This document shows positions 1 to 6,250 of a DNA stretch of 54,934 nucleotides, one piece after another. Each line of letters opens with the position of its first letter. Positions within the stretch are counted from its first letter, which is position 1. The position numbers and the translations under genes were made by a program. The DNA lies in the IMG/VR virus record IMGVR_UViG_3300029263_001128, positions 1-54,934 of that record, one strand, 5' to 3'. Under the pieces are notes generated by a model, which saw nothing but the letters and a program-made list of their open reading frames with translations, made no database searches and was not told where the DNA came from. Source of the DNA: a virus.

Positions 1-46
1 ACTAACAGCAGCCCGTTACGTTACATGCAAGAAAGGAGAGAGCACA

Positions 47-268
47 ATGGTTAACCTTCCCGCAATCGAAGCACTCGCGTCTGCGATTGGCTACCTTGCA
101 GCCCGCAACAACGTCCGTGCCCTTGCTTCTCTACAGGAGGCTCTGTGCGCACTTGGCCTGGAGTGGCTGGCGGTCGAGGACAACGTGGTCAAGGTAGCGC
201 GTGGGGTCAGAACCACACCAGCGCCGTCGGATCTTCGATGGTGGCCACGAACGTCCGAGAACTCGTAA
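47..268 (+). CDS. Small hypothetical protein, GC-rich gene
   Basis: A 73-residue protein I do not recognise. The start is supported by an AAGGAG ribosome-binding site 8-9 bases before ATG. The N-terminal 45 residues are Ala/Leu-rich and predicted helical; the tail is Arg/Trp/Pro-containing and looks disordered. The DNA is distinctly GC-rich compared with the 359 gene next to it, so recent acquisition is possible. The bases just upstream (2-26) resemble a damaged copy of the promoter at 1247-1275 (they share CAGCAGCCCG and TTACAT). The position at the window edge hides any further upstream context. Confidence 0.6.
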   Translation: MVNLPAIEALASAIGYLAARNNVRALASLQEALCALGLEWLAVEDNVVKVARGVRTTPAPSDLRWWPRTSENS

Positions 269-277
269 AAAGATAAA

Positions 278-316
278 CTCTATCCCCTTGACAAGAAGAA
301 GAGGATAGAGTACATT
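278..316 (+). promoter_or_regulatory. Sigma-70-type promoter with inverted-repeat operator
   Basis: TTGACA at 288-293, a 17-base spacer and TACATT at 311-316 form a near-consensus promoter for the 359 gene. A perfect 8-base inverted repeat, CTCTATCC (278-285) and GGATAGAG (303-310), brackets the -35 box and spacer. The same GATAGAG/GGATAG words recur at 340-358 before the start codon. This geometry suits a repressor operator, although an mRNA hairpin from an upstream transcript is also possible. Confidence 0.65.
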
Positions 317-358
317 ACCAGTAAGAAGAGAGATAAACATAGATAGAGGATAGATAGC

Positions 359-583
359 ATGAGAAGAGAAGCTATATTAACAGAAGTAGTTATATGGATG
401 TTCCAAGTAGCTATGCACGTAGGGATGATTGGATTGTTTGGATGGTTGTCCTATAAGGTAGGGATAGCCCACGAACTCTTCCAGCCTGATAACTGGTCTA
501 CTTATGGCTTGTGTGTCTTTGCTGGCGTTGTGGCGGCTAATGTCGTCGGTTCTATGATGGGAGGAGCGCCTAATATCGCTTGA
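359..583 (+). CDS. Small two-helix membrane protein
   Basis: A 74-residue hydrophobic protein with two likely transmembrane segments, about residues 8-33 and 48-67, joined by a short polar loop containing Asp/Asn/Trp. It probably sits in the host inner membrane. The size would allow a holin-like or superinfection-exclusion role, but no family signature is visible. It has its own promoter (288-316) and AGAGGATAG as a weak ribosome-binding site. Base composition is lower in GC than the flanking 47 and 1056 genes. Confidence 0.6.
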   Translation: MRREAILTEVVIWMFQVAMHVGMIGLFGWLSYKVGIAHELFQPDNWSTYGLCVFAGVVAANVVGSMMGGAPNIA

Positions 584-588
584 TTTAC

Positions 589-616
589 TTGACAGCCCTC
601 TGACTGATCGTAGTGT
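589..616 (+). promoter_or_regulatory. Possible sigma-70-type promoter (weak -10)
   Basis: TTGACA at 589-594 is followed after 16 bases by TAGTGT (611-616). The -35 box is perfect but the -10 box is poor. It lies directly behind the stop of the 359 gene and before two better promoters. Confidence 0.3.
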
Positions 617-636
617 CACAGGCGTGTCAAAATTCT

Positions 637-665
637 TTGACAACTCTATAAAGTTTGGTTATTAG
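637..665 (+). promoter_or_regulatory. Candidate sigma-70-type promoter
   Basis: TTGACA at 637-642, a 17-base spacer and TATTAG at 660-665. No convincing start codon with a ribosome-binding site follows before 826, so this may make a leader or small RNA across 672-825, or it may simply add to the downstream promoter at 778. In the 584-825 stretch I see no other gene. Confidence 0.45.
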
Positions 666-777
666 CCTTTCAGGGCGTGTTCCGCTGGCGTGTGGTTGGG
701 AAGTGCGGTGGTATTTGGCCCCTTCTCAGCCACATTGTCAAGGACAGGAATCGTCCGCATTATCGATCAGCAGGGCA

Positions 778-806
778 TTGACAACAACGGCCAAAAATGC
801 TATATT
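778..806 (+). promoter_or_regulatory. Strong sigma-70-type promoter
   Basis: TTGACA (778-783), 17-base spacer, then TATATT (801-806) preceded by TGC, which makes an extended -10. A consensus AAGGAGAT ribosome-binding site and ATG (826) follow within 20 bases. Confidence 0.75.
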
Positions 807-825
807 TGATGAGAAGGAGATAAAG

Positions 826-930
826 ATGAACACCCCGGCAACACTGAATGATCGCTATCAGCTTTATGTGGAAGCGATGATCTCTATGGGCCTACCATAC
901 GAGTGCTTCGATACTTGGCTGAATAGGTGA
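826..930 (+). CDS. 34-residue hypothetical protein
   Basis: A very short gene, MNTPATLNDRYQLYVEAM at the start, accepted because it combines a near-perfect promoter (778-806), an AAGGAGAT ribosome-binding site 5 bases from ATG, and an 8-base-pair hairpin just after the stop. The frame is open upstream to 655, but that extension would run through the promoter and has no ribosome-binding site. The function is unknown. A soluble helical peptide of this size in an early-type region might act on a host protein, which is inference only. Confidence 0.6.
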   Translation: MNTPATLNDRYQLYVEAMISMGLPYECFDTWLNR

Positions 931-936
931 TTTTGA

Positions 937-959
937 GAATGCCCACCACCAGGGCATTC
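937..959 (+). terminator. Terminator-like hairpin
   Basis: Perfect 8-base-pair stem GAATGCCC / GGGCATTC with a 7-base loop, directly after the 826-930 gene and before the next promoter. It lacks a clear U-tract, so it may act in mRNA stability or as a weak terminator. Nothing else is seen in 931-1000. Confidence 0.5.
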
Positions 960-1000
960 AATAGCCCATCGCCCTATACGAGAGATAAAAACAAAATAGC

Positions 1001-1040
1001 TTGACAAGCGCCCACTTTCAGGTTACATTACTTGTGTAAT
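1001..1040 (+). promoter_or_regulatory. Sigma-70-type promoter with palindromic operator, copy 1
   Basis: TTGACA (1001-1006), 17-base spacer, TACATT (1024-1029). Overlapping the -10 box and transcription start is an inverted repeat ATTAC-TTGT-GTAAT (1027-1040). The 31-base stretch from GGTTACATT through CAGACAGGAG is repeated exactly before the next paralogous gene, so promoter, operator and ribosome-binding site moved as one unit. Confidence 0.7.
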
Positions 1041-1055
1041 CAGACAGGAGTCAGC

Positions 1056-1250
1056 ATGAACATCTTCGACGCCATCCACACTGCCCACGCCCTCTTCCTG
1101 AGCGAGGTCACCGTCGAGGTACAGCGCCCCTCCGACGCAGCCATCACGGCTGCCCGGCAGAAGCTCGACGGCGAGACCCTCGCACAGTGGTCGCCCAAGA
1201 TGAAGAAGTCCATCACCGCCGCCCGCAAGATGATTGCCGATCACGCTTGA
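1056..1250 (+). CDS. Small hypothetical protein, paralogue of the 1303 gene
   Basis: A 64-residue protein of unknown role. ATG at 1056 is chosen because it follows CAGGAG by 5 bases; the in-frame TTG at 1032 lies inside the operator-like palindrome. It shares with the next gene RPSDA-x-I-x-x-AR near the middle and AARKMIADH at the C terminus, so the two are tandem duplicates. The DNA is GC-rich. The -35 box of the next promoter overlaps its TGA stop. A DNA-binding or host-takeover role is possible but not shown. Confidence 0.65.
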   Translation: MNIFDAIHTAHALFLSEVTVEVQRPSDAAITAARQKLDGETLAQWSPKMKKSITAARKMIADHA

Positions 1251-1286
1251 CAGCAGCCCGGTAACGGGTTACATTACTTGTGTAAT
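1247..1286 (+). promoter_or_regulatory. Sigma-70-type promoter with palindromic operator, copy 2
   Basis: TTGACA (1247-1252) begins inside the last sense codon and TGA stop of the preceding gene; a 17-base spacer and TACATT (1270-1275) follow. The same ATTAC-TTGT-GTAAT palindrome as copy 1 spans 1273-1286, then the same CAGGAG ribosome-binding site. Confidence 0.7.
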
Positions 1287-1302
1287 CAGACAGGAGCACG
1301 CC

Positions 1303-1494
1303 ATGACCCTCATCTTCGCCATTGAAATTGCCGTTGACCTCTACCTGAGTGTCGACGACCCACAAGGGCGCCCCTCGGACGCGGACATCGAGAAGGCACG
1401 CCGGACGCTCGACGCATCGCAGCGGTTGGCGACCACTGCTTCATGGCAGAAGTCCGCAGCGGCAGCACGCAAGATGATTGCCGATCATAGTTAA
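1303..1494 (+). CDS. Small hypothetical protein, paralogue of the 1056 gene
   Basis: A 63-residue protein; ATG 1303 lies behind CAGGAG. Residues after about 24 (RPSDADIEKAR, a Trp-Gln-Lys stretch, AARKMIADH) match the neighbouring paralogue, while the N-terminal 20 residues have diverged. The shared C-terminal helix suggests a common binding partner. It is GC-rich like its twin and is driven by the second copy of the same promoter. The function is unknown. Confidence 0.65.
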   Translation: MTLIFAIEIAVDLYLSVDDPQGRPSDADIEKARRTLDASQRLATTASWQKSAAAARKMIADHS

Positions 1495-1795
1495 CAGAAC
1501 CGTTTAGTTTGCGCAAGGGGGGGACCCCCTCCCCCCTCCCCGGAGGGTAAGTCCCTATAGCCCAGGGGCGCGCAAAATGCGGCGCAGATACGCTCACACC
1601 CGCGCCGCCAAAATCCGAGATTATGCCCCCTAGCTTACCCGGCATTTCGCGGTAAAAAGTTCCAGACACAAACACCCTACCTCAAAAAACCCCCGGTAAA
1701 AAAAATGCCAGACATAAAATCTTCCCAAATCCAAACCCGAGAACAAAGCGCAAACTATTTACACCTACTAACCGTCGAGACACAAGGAGAACAAG
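1495..1795. other. Non-coding spacer with hairpins and repeats
   Basis: About 300 bases without a supportable gene. It holds a seven-G run followed by three C-tracts (1517-1541), a perfect 7-base-pair stem GCGGCGC/GCGCCGC with a 16-base loop (1579-1608), a near-direct repeat pair of CGGTAAAAA-n-CCAGACA-n-AAA (1650-1672 and 1694-1719), and a CTATTTA element (1755-1761) 34 bases before the next ATG. The composition changes here from GC-rich to AT-rich, marking a module boundary. Confidence 0.5.
1755..1761 (+). promoter_or_regulatory. CTATTTA candidate phage promoter element
   Basis: The heptamer CTATTTA found before many genes in this window. Here it lies 34 bases before ATG 1796, in an intergenic region with no sigma-70-type promoter. 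A possible recognition element for the phage sigma factor encoded at 48709 (inference). Confidence 0.35.
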
Positions 1796-2191
1796 ATGGA
1801 AATAACGAAAAAAAGATTAAAAGCAATCATAATGGAAGAAATCAAGAACATGCACGAAGCAGGTGCCTCTAGAACAGTAGGTGGTGAAGCAGGTCTACAG
1901 CAATTTTATGCGGACAACGACCTAGATCCAAATAAAGACAGAGCTTTTATGAAGGCAATGCAGAAAGTTGGCAGTAAGCGCCCTAAGCGCATAAGACCAT
2001 TTGAGGAGGAACTCTATGACATCTATAATTTCCTAATAACAAAAGGTCTATATGATGAGAAGATGTACCCCGATGGTTCCCGTAGTAGAATGCCGGAGCC
2101 CGGAACAGGTGATCCCGAAGTTGCTCGTGCAGAACTCGTTAAAACTCCCGCTGACCCAAAGGCGATAGACTACGTTCTTGAACGATTGTGA
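1796..2191 (+). CDS. Tagged hypothetical protein, MKITK-class N-terminal peptide
   Basis: 131 residues starting MEITKKRLKAIIMEEI, closely like the start of the 7221 protein (MKITKARLKQIIKEEL). Ile12-Met13-Glu14 fits the [LI]-x-E rule of T4-type prohead protease sites, at the same position as in the MKLLLENWR proteins. The body, rich in Asp/Pro/Lys with a DPNKDRAFMKAM stretch near residue 42, is not recognised. The ribosome-binding site is AAGGAG. I infer a head-targeted or head-core protein; a plain cytoplasmic protein with an amphipathic N-terminal helix is the alternative. Confidence 0.6.
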   Translation: MEITKKRLKAIIMEEIKNMHEAGASRTVGGEAGLQQFYADNDLDPNKDRAFMKAMQKVGSKRPKRIRPFEEELYDIYNFLITKGLYDEKMYPDGSRSRMPEPGTGDPEVARAELVKTPADPKAIDYVLERL

Positions 2192-2212
2192 GATAGAAGG
2201 TTCACACACCAC

Positions 2213-2431
2213 ATGTCGAGAACACAAGAATCCCCAGCTTCAGTAGAGGTTGGGGATTTGGTCGTCTTAAAGCACGATTATTTCCGGCAAGTAGGCTATG
2301 GGATAGTGTTACATCCCAGCATCATACCCCAGAAGTGCGTGGTATTCTGGTTGAGGCTGTCTATAAGCCAGACAGAGTTCTACAATGATTTAGAAATACC
2401 ACCTTGCGGTCCTCCCGCGCGTGCGTTATAA
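2213..2431 (+). CDS. Small SH3-like (VGDLV) protein
   Basis: 72 residues with the pattern VEVGDLVVLK, then GYGIVLH, VVFWLRL and NDLEIPP, which reads as the successive beta-strands of a small SH3/KOW-like barrel. Similar proteins occur at 7862, 9249, 12652, 13388 and 18240, so this is a dispersed paralogous family. Such barrels commonly bind nucleic acid or protein, but no partner can be named. The C terminus overlaps the promoter at 2404-2432. Confidence 0.55.
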   Translation: MSRTQESPASVEVGDLVVLKHDYFRQVGYGIVLHPSIIPQKCVVFWLRLSISQTEFYNDLEIPPCGPPARAL

Positions 2432-2432
2432 T
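2404..2432 (+). promoter_or_regulatory. Sigma-70-type promoter with perfect -10
   Basis: TTGCGG (2404-2409), 17-base spacer, TATAAT (2427-2432), overlapping the TAA stop of the preceding gene. It drives the lipoprotein-like gene at 2468. Confidence 0.6.
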
Positions 2433-2467
2433 AGTAGTATAAGCCAGATAATTTCTTTGGAGGCACT

Positions 2468-2791
2468 GTGACGTGGAAAACTTTTTTAATTGCATTCTCG
2501 GTAGGCTGTGGCGGCGACATTGCCTATTATGATAGTGGAGAGCCGCTGTATCCTATCGAAGAGTGGACGTGTTCTCATAATGAGTCCCGTTATTCCGCCT
2601 ATGTGGAGGCGTCTACTATTGATTTGGAAGAGTGGACGGCAATAGACTTCTTTATTCACGACCATGATAGCAGCTATAGCTTGCCAATGAAGAAGCACGA
2701 AGATGGCTACTGGCGAACCTCTGGGAACATCTATGAGCTTGACTGCAATTCTGACAATTTGGGCACCTTTTGGGTCTACTACGAATTGTGA
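2468..2791 (+). CDS. Small secreted protein, possible lipoprotein
   Basis: 107 residues starting at GTG, with GGAGG 5-7 bases upstream. The N terminus (MTWKTFLIAFSVGCGGD) has a short hydrophobic run ending in Ser-Val-Gly-Cys, an acceptable though not classical lipobox, so Cys14 may be lipidated after signal cleavage. The mature part is acidic, aromatic-rich and contains two further Cys, suggesting an extracytoplasmic beta-rich domain. It may alter the infected cell surface; no family is recognised. Confidence 0.55.
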   Translation: MTWKTFLIAFSVGCGGDIAYYDSGEPLYPIEEWTCSHNESRYSAYVEASTIDLEEWTAIDFFIHDHDSSYSLPMKKHEDGYWRTSGNIYELDCNSDNLGTFWVYYEL

Positions 2792-2941
2792 TTTCTAGTG
2801 TGTTTGAGAGTGCGCCTGTAGTGGCGGTTTTGACGATGCGGAGGTGGAAACTTTTAGCGCAAGAAAAAGTTGCGGCAAAATAGGTGGTAAAAGAAGATAA
2901 ATTTTTTGCGTGCTTTGATTATGAGCATAGGGGTTTACGGA

Positions 2942-2948
2942 CTATTTA
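2942..2948 (+). promoter_or_regulatory. CTATTTA element in the 2792-3002 spacer
   Basis: The heptamer lies 54 bases before ATG 3003. The spacer also holds a CTCCC/GGGAG inverted repeat around 2957-2980 enclosing TGTTATGTG, an extended -10-like word without a good -35. No gene is seen in this 211-base spacer. Confidence 0.3.
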
Positions 2949-3002
2949 AGTGTGCGCTCCCGTTGTTATGTGCTTGGGAGTCTATAAAGGAACTCTTATA
3001 AC

Positions 3003-3764
3003 ATGTTTAAACTAAAATCTATCTTATTTGCTCTCGTTTTTGCTTTTAGTAGCGTCGCTCGTGCTGAGGATGTCATCACTGAAGCCGTTTCAAATCAAAA
3101 TGTTGCTCTCATTGTCTCCGATGCGAGTATGTCTATGACGGAACGCAAGGTTCGCACTGCTGCGGTTCGCGTTTTCGCAAAGGGCGGTGGGCACGGATCT
3201 GGTTCTTACATCAAACATAAAGACTTCCACTTCATCTTGACAGCACAGCATGTCGCTGACGGCCCTGTTTATTCTGATTATGTCGTAAAGAAGGGCGAAG
3301 AGTCAAAGAAAGCAATCCTCGTTTGGTCTGACAAAACAACTGATATCGCCGTTCTTATGTTATTGACTCCATTTGAGACTATCACACCGATGTCTTTCAA
3401 GATAACTTCCGACATTCCAGAAGTGGGAACAGAGATTTCTTACTCTGGTTACCCCTCAAGCCACCAGTTGATGTCTATTCGTGGCAGAGTCGCTGGTTAT
3501 GAGCAGAAAAATGGTGCCGGAACTCAGATAATGCTACACACCTACGGGTGGTTTGGCTGTTCTGGTTCTGTAATCTACAATAAAAAAGAAGAAATCATTG
3601 GAGTTTTGTGGGGAGTTGATGTAGAATACTACCCTGGGATGGCTGTTGTTGAAGAGATGGTTTGGGTTATCCCGGTCCAGAAGTTAAAGATGGACGAAGT
3701 CGTAGAAAATACCTGTAAAACTAAGGGCACAAAGCAAGACCTATCTCGCTTTTGTAGAAGATAA
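3003..3764 (+). CDS. Secreted trypsin-like serine protease
   Basis: 253 residues. A Sec signal peptide (Lys-rich start, hydrophobic core to about residue 17, Ala-Arg-Ala before Glu22) directs export. The chymotrypsin-fold triad is visible: His83 in LTAQHVAD, Asp114 in KTTDIAVL, Ser187 in FGCSGSV, each in family spacing. The oxyanion context is GCSGS rather than GDSGG, typical of divergent bacterial or viral members. It probably works in the periplasm or outside the cell, for example on host surface proteins or receptors. It ends one base before the tagged gene block, so it may be co-transcribed with the putative injected proteins. Confidence 0.8.
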   Translation: MFKLKSILFALVFAFSSVARAEDVITEAVSNQNVALIVSDASMSMTERKVRTAAVRVFAKGGGHGSGSYIKHKDFHFILTAQHVADGPVYSDYVVKKGEESKKAILVWSDKTTDIAVLMLLTPFETITPMSFKITSDIPEVGTEISYSGYPSSHQLMSIRGRVAGYEQKNGAGTQIMLHTYGWFGCSGSVIYNKKEEIIGVLWGVDVEYYPGMAVVEEMVWVIPVQKLKMDEVVENTCKTKGTKQDLSRFCRR

Positions 3765-3765
3765 A

Positions 3766-4455
3766 TTGAAATTATTACTTGAAAATTGGAGAAAGTTTAT
3801 TAACGAAGCCGACGATTCTAACTTCACGGTCTCAATGGACCCTCAAGACTTTTTGACCCTAACCTATCAGGACGATGCTGACATCGAAGGCAGATCCGAC
3901 TACATTATTGGAATGCCGGGCGGTTTTGATAAGGCGAAAGCCGGTAAACTATCTCTCGTTATCAAGAAGTGTTACGGCGACGATGTAGATAAGGTAATTT
4001 CCCACGCCGGGCGCGCACGATCTATGGCTGCTATGAAGTCGAGCATCGAGCAAGTGCCCGTAATCTTGACTTTTGTTAATTGTGAAGAGCAGCCTGTTCG
4101 TGGAATGAGCAGCTTAAGCTTTACTACAGGCCGGATAGAGGGGCAATTTGATAATTCTTCTGTCTCGGTGGACAAAATAGGCCAACACGAATCCCAAGGC
4201 ATCCTTGATCTTGACACAAAGACAGAAATGTCAGTAGGAGAATTGCTAAAAGTCCTACGAATTGCTTCTTTGGAGAAATCCAGAAGCAACTACAGAATGG
4301 CTGACCTTGTTTTGGACCTAAACAAAGAATATAATTTTATGTTCTCGGGCGGACCTGAACAGGTGAAGGTTATAGTGAGAAACGGACTTCGTTTTCCGGG
4401 GTTTGAGTCAGATCCTCCCGAAGATTCCAATGTAAAAGTCTTAAATAAAGAATAA
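3766..4455 (+). CDS. Tagged putative virion-packaged protein 1 (function unknown)
   Basis: 229 residues beginning at TTG: the frame from 3766 reads (M)KLLLENWRKFINEA, matching the next five genes, so this start is chosen despite the rare codon. Ile12-Asn13-Glu14 is a prohead-protease-like site. The body has no recognised domain; it is mixed alpha/beta, with a beta-rich middle (residues 95-140) and a C-terminal VIVRNGLRFPGF stretch resembling the VLRNGLRPSP stretch of the ADP-ribosyltransferase-like protein at 6714, a possible distant link. The start follows the previous stop by one base. Confidence 0.7.
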   Translation: MKLLLENWRKFINEADDSNFTVSMDPQDFLTLTYQDDADIEGRSDYIIGMPGGFDKAKAGKLSLVIKKCYGDDVDKVISHAGRARSMAAMKSSIEQVPVILTFVNCEEQPVRGMSSLSFTTGRIEGQFDNSSVSVDKIGQHESQGILDLDTKTEMSVGELLKVLRIASLEKSRSNYRMADLVLDLNKEYNFMFSGGPEQVKVIVRNGLRFPGFESDPPEDSNVKVLNKE

Positions 4456-4457
4456 TA

Positions 4458-5099
4458 ATGAAACTCCTACTTGAAAATTGGCGTGCCTATCTGGATGAAG
4501 AGCAGATAAACGAAAAAATGATGCTGAAACCCGGTCCACAGGGCTGGGATCTCTACGCACAGATAGTTGGCGATGCCTATTTAGCTGCTCCCAGGTTTGA
4601 ACAGAGGGCAGTTCCGCATTTTCAAGCTATGATACCCTTTCTGGAAAAAATGTTTAAGAGGATCTCAAGCAGAGTAGACATAGAATTCGTTGATTACCAC
4701 CCCTACAACACAGCAGCAGAGCTAAGGGATTCGGTAAAGAGCACTGGAAAGATGAAAATAGCAACAATTGATGCTGAAAACGATGTATTTGATGAGATCA
4801 CAAACGCAAAATTCAGAGCGGTCCACGATTATATGTCTCACATTCAGGCAATTGGTTCAAGAGGGACTGAATTTGATTTGAGAGGGGAGCTTGCCTCCTA
4901 TAATGCTCACCTCAAAACAATGCCACAGGAGTCTATTCCTGCCTTATTTACCGAGATTGTCGGACAGACTTGTGCCTATCACGCTGGTGGTGGCACTTTC
5001 GCAGAACAGAAGATCTGTCTATTAGATGGCTTCGATTACACCAACCTTGGTGTTGTCGAGGGTTACGACATAGTTAATAAGGAATTGGTAAAGAAATGA
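4458..5099 (+). CDS. Tagged putative virion-packaged protein 2, possible metal-binding enzyme
   Basis: 213 residues: N-terminal MKLLLENWRAYLDEE (Leu12-Asp13-Glu14), then a helical domain. Residues about 115-150 contain FRAVHDYMSHIQ, then RGELASYNAH, a His-Asp...His and Glu...His arrangement suggestive of a metal site, followed by ALFTEIVGQTCAYH. I have the impression that this arrangement recurs in marine phage proteins of unknown role, but cannot verify it here. It overlaps the next gene by four bases (ATGA), indicating translational coupling within the tagged operon. Confidence 0.7.
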   Translation: MKLLLENWRAYLDEEQINEKMMLKPGPQGWDLYAQIVGDAYLAAPRFEQRAVPHFQAMIPFLEKMFKRISSRVDIEFVDYHPYNTAAELRDSVKSTGKMKIATIDAENDVFDEITNAKFRAVHDYMSHIQAIGSRGTEFDLRGELASYNAHLKTMPQESIPALFTEIVGQTCAYHAGGGTFAEQKICLLDGFDYTNLGVVEGYDIVNKELVKK

Positions 5100-5611
5100 A
5101 ACTACTACTTGAAAATTGGCGAAATTTCTTGACTGAAGGAGATGTCTTGCGTATAGGGGCGTCCAATAGAAATATAGAAAATCAAAAAAGTCCAGAACTC
5201 TATGGCAACTGCGGAATGCTTGCTGTAGCTCTTTTAGAAGAAGGTATTAAACGCAACAAACAAGTGCAGGTCGTTTTCCTTCATAGCGCCGAAGATCCCC
5301 TTGAAGACGAAGACTATGACTTATATCATGTTGCCATGTATTATAATGGAAAATATTATGACGATCGTGGAGAAACTACAGAAAAAGAAATGTCTAGCCT
5401 AGTCCCCCTCGGATTAACAACTCCACAAAACGAGGAACCCCGCCAAGGGAGAGACTATAATCTAGATTCTTATATAGTTGATGATATGCAAGGTCTTGAC
5501 TATATTTATAAAATAGTTGAGTCCCTTACAGGCTGGTCAAAAACTTGTGATGAATATAGGCAGAGGTCCATAAAATTTTGGGATGGAATAGACAATGAAA
5601 CTACTACTTGA
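5096..5611 (+). CDS. Tagged putative virion-packaged papain-like protease
   Basis: 171 residues: tag MKLLLENWRNFLTEG (Leu12-Thr13-Glu14), then a compact domain with YGNCGMLAVALLEEG (Cys39 at the start of a helix), DLYHVAMYYNGKYYDDRGE (His, then Asp). The order Cys-helix, His on a beta-strand, Asp on the next is that of papain-like or transglutaminase-like folds. The predicted role is cleavage or modification of a host protein after injection (inference). The last residues (NETTT) are encoded by the first bases of the next gene's tag read in another frame. Confidence 0.6.
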   Translation: MKLLLENWRNFLTEGDVLRIGASNRNIENQKSPELYGNCGMLAVALLEEGIKRNKQVQVVFLHSAEDPLEDEDYDLYHVAMYYNGKYYDDRGETTEKEMSSLVPLGLTTPQNEEPRQGRDYNLDSYIVDDMQGLDYIYKIVESLTGWSKTCDEYRQRSIKFWDGIDNETTT

Positions 5612-6248
5612 AAATTGGCGAAAGTTCTTGACTGAAAATGAGGCAGCTTACTTCCCTTGGTTAGAGGAATTAGAAAACAAGGGCGGAAAAGCCCTTATGA
5701 GTCCCGATTTTCAACAAGCAGGTTCGGGAGCATTCCGTGTTGTCTTCAAACCAAAAGGAGATGAGGAGCACGTCATCAAGCTATCGAAAGATCCTCGCAA
5801 CAATTGGATGAATAAGATAGAGTCTGAAACGGCCAACTCTTACCCTGATTTGTTCCCCAAGACATTTGCTCACGCTGATGACTGGGAATGGATTGTCCAA
5901 GAAGCTGTCGAGGTGTTGAGCCGAAAAAACGAACAACAAATGCGTGTTATGTTACAGAAGACTTTTCCAAACATTTATGTTGTCTTCAAGGGCGCAACTA
6001 TAAAAGATTATGAACTTTTTCTCTTATGGAGCGATATCGTAGATGCCGCCAAAGGCCCTTACGCAACAAAAGACCAAAAGATTTTTGATTTTGGAATAAA
6101 AAATGAAAAAGCCTTTATTCAACTTGCTTCAGCTATCTCTAGATTCAAAATAGACAGCGAAGATCTGGGTTATGGCAACATAGGGATAAATGAACAAGGA
6201 CAATTAAGGATCTTAGATGCCTCTGTGCTCTTTAGACCAAAGGAATAA
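5595..6248 (+). CDS. Tagged putative virion-packaged protein kinase
   Basis: 217 residues: tag MKLLLENWRKFLTEN, then a small kinase-like domain. Visible elements are a glycine loop AGSGAFRVVF (residues 42-51), the ATP lysine in VIKLSKD (Lys62), a hinge-like WIVQEAVEV, a catalytic-loop-like DLGYGNIGI (Asp190, Asn195) and ILDAS (Asp208) in place of DFG. The His of HRD is missing. T4 and T7 phages also use early protein modification, so phosphorylation of host targets right after injection is plausible. The first 42 bases differ from the 5096 gene at a single position, although the bodies are unrelated. Confidence 0.75.
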   Translation: MKLLLENWRKFLTENEAAYFPWLEELENKGGKALMSPDFQQAGSGAFRVVFKPKGDEEHVIKLSKDPRNNWMNKIESETANSYPDLFPKTFAHADDWEWIVQEAVEVLSRKNEQQMRVMLQKTFPNIYVVFKGATIKDYELFLLWSDIVDAAKGPYATKDQKIFDFGIKNEKAFIQLASAISRFKIDSEDLGYGNIGINEQGQLRILDASVLFRPKE

Positions 6249-6250
6249 TT

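Noticed and set aside
655-930. Longer version of the 826 gene (91 codons)
   Set aside because: The added part would cover the promoter at 778-806 and has no ribosome-binding site; the short form has both signals.
2830-2883. Possible 15-codon peptide in the 2792-3002 spacer
   Set aside because: Short, with no convincing ribosome-binding site or conservation evidence.
3972-4289. Long reverse-strand frames such as this one and those at 15632-16408 and 54238-54690
   Set aside because: They are antisense shadows of well-supported + strand genes; they lack ribosome-binding sites and have protein compositions unlike real genes.
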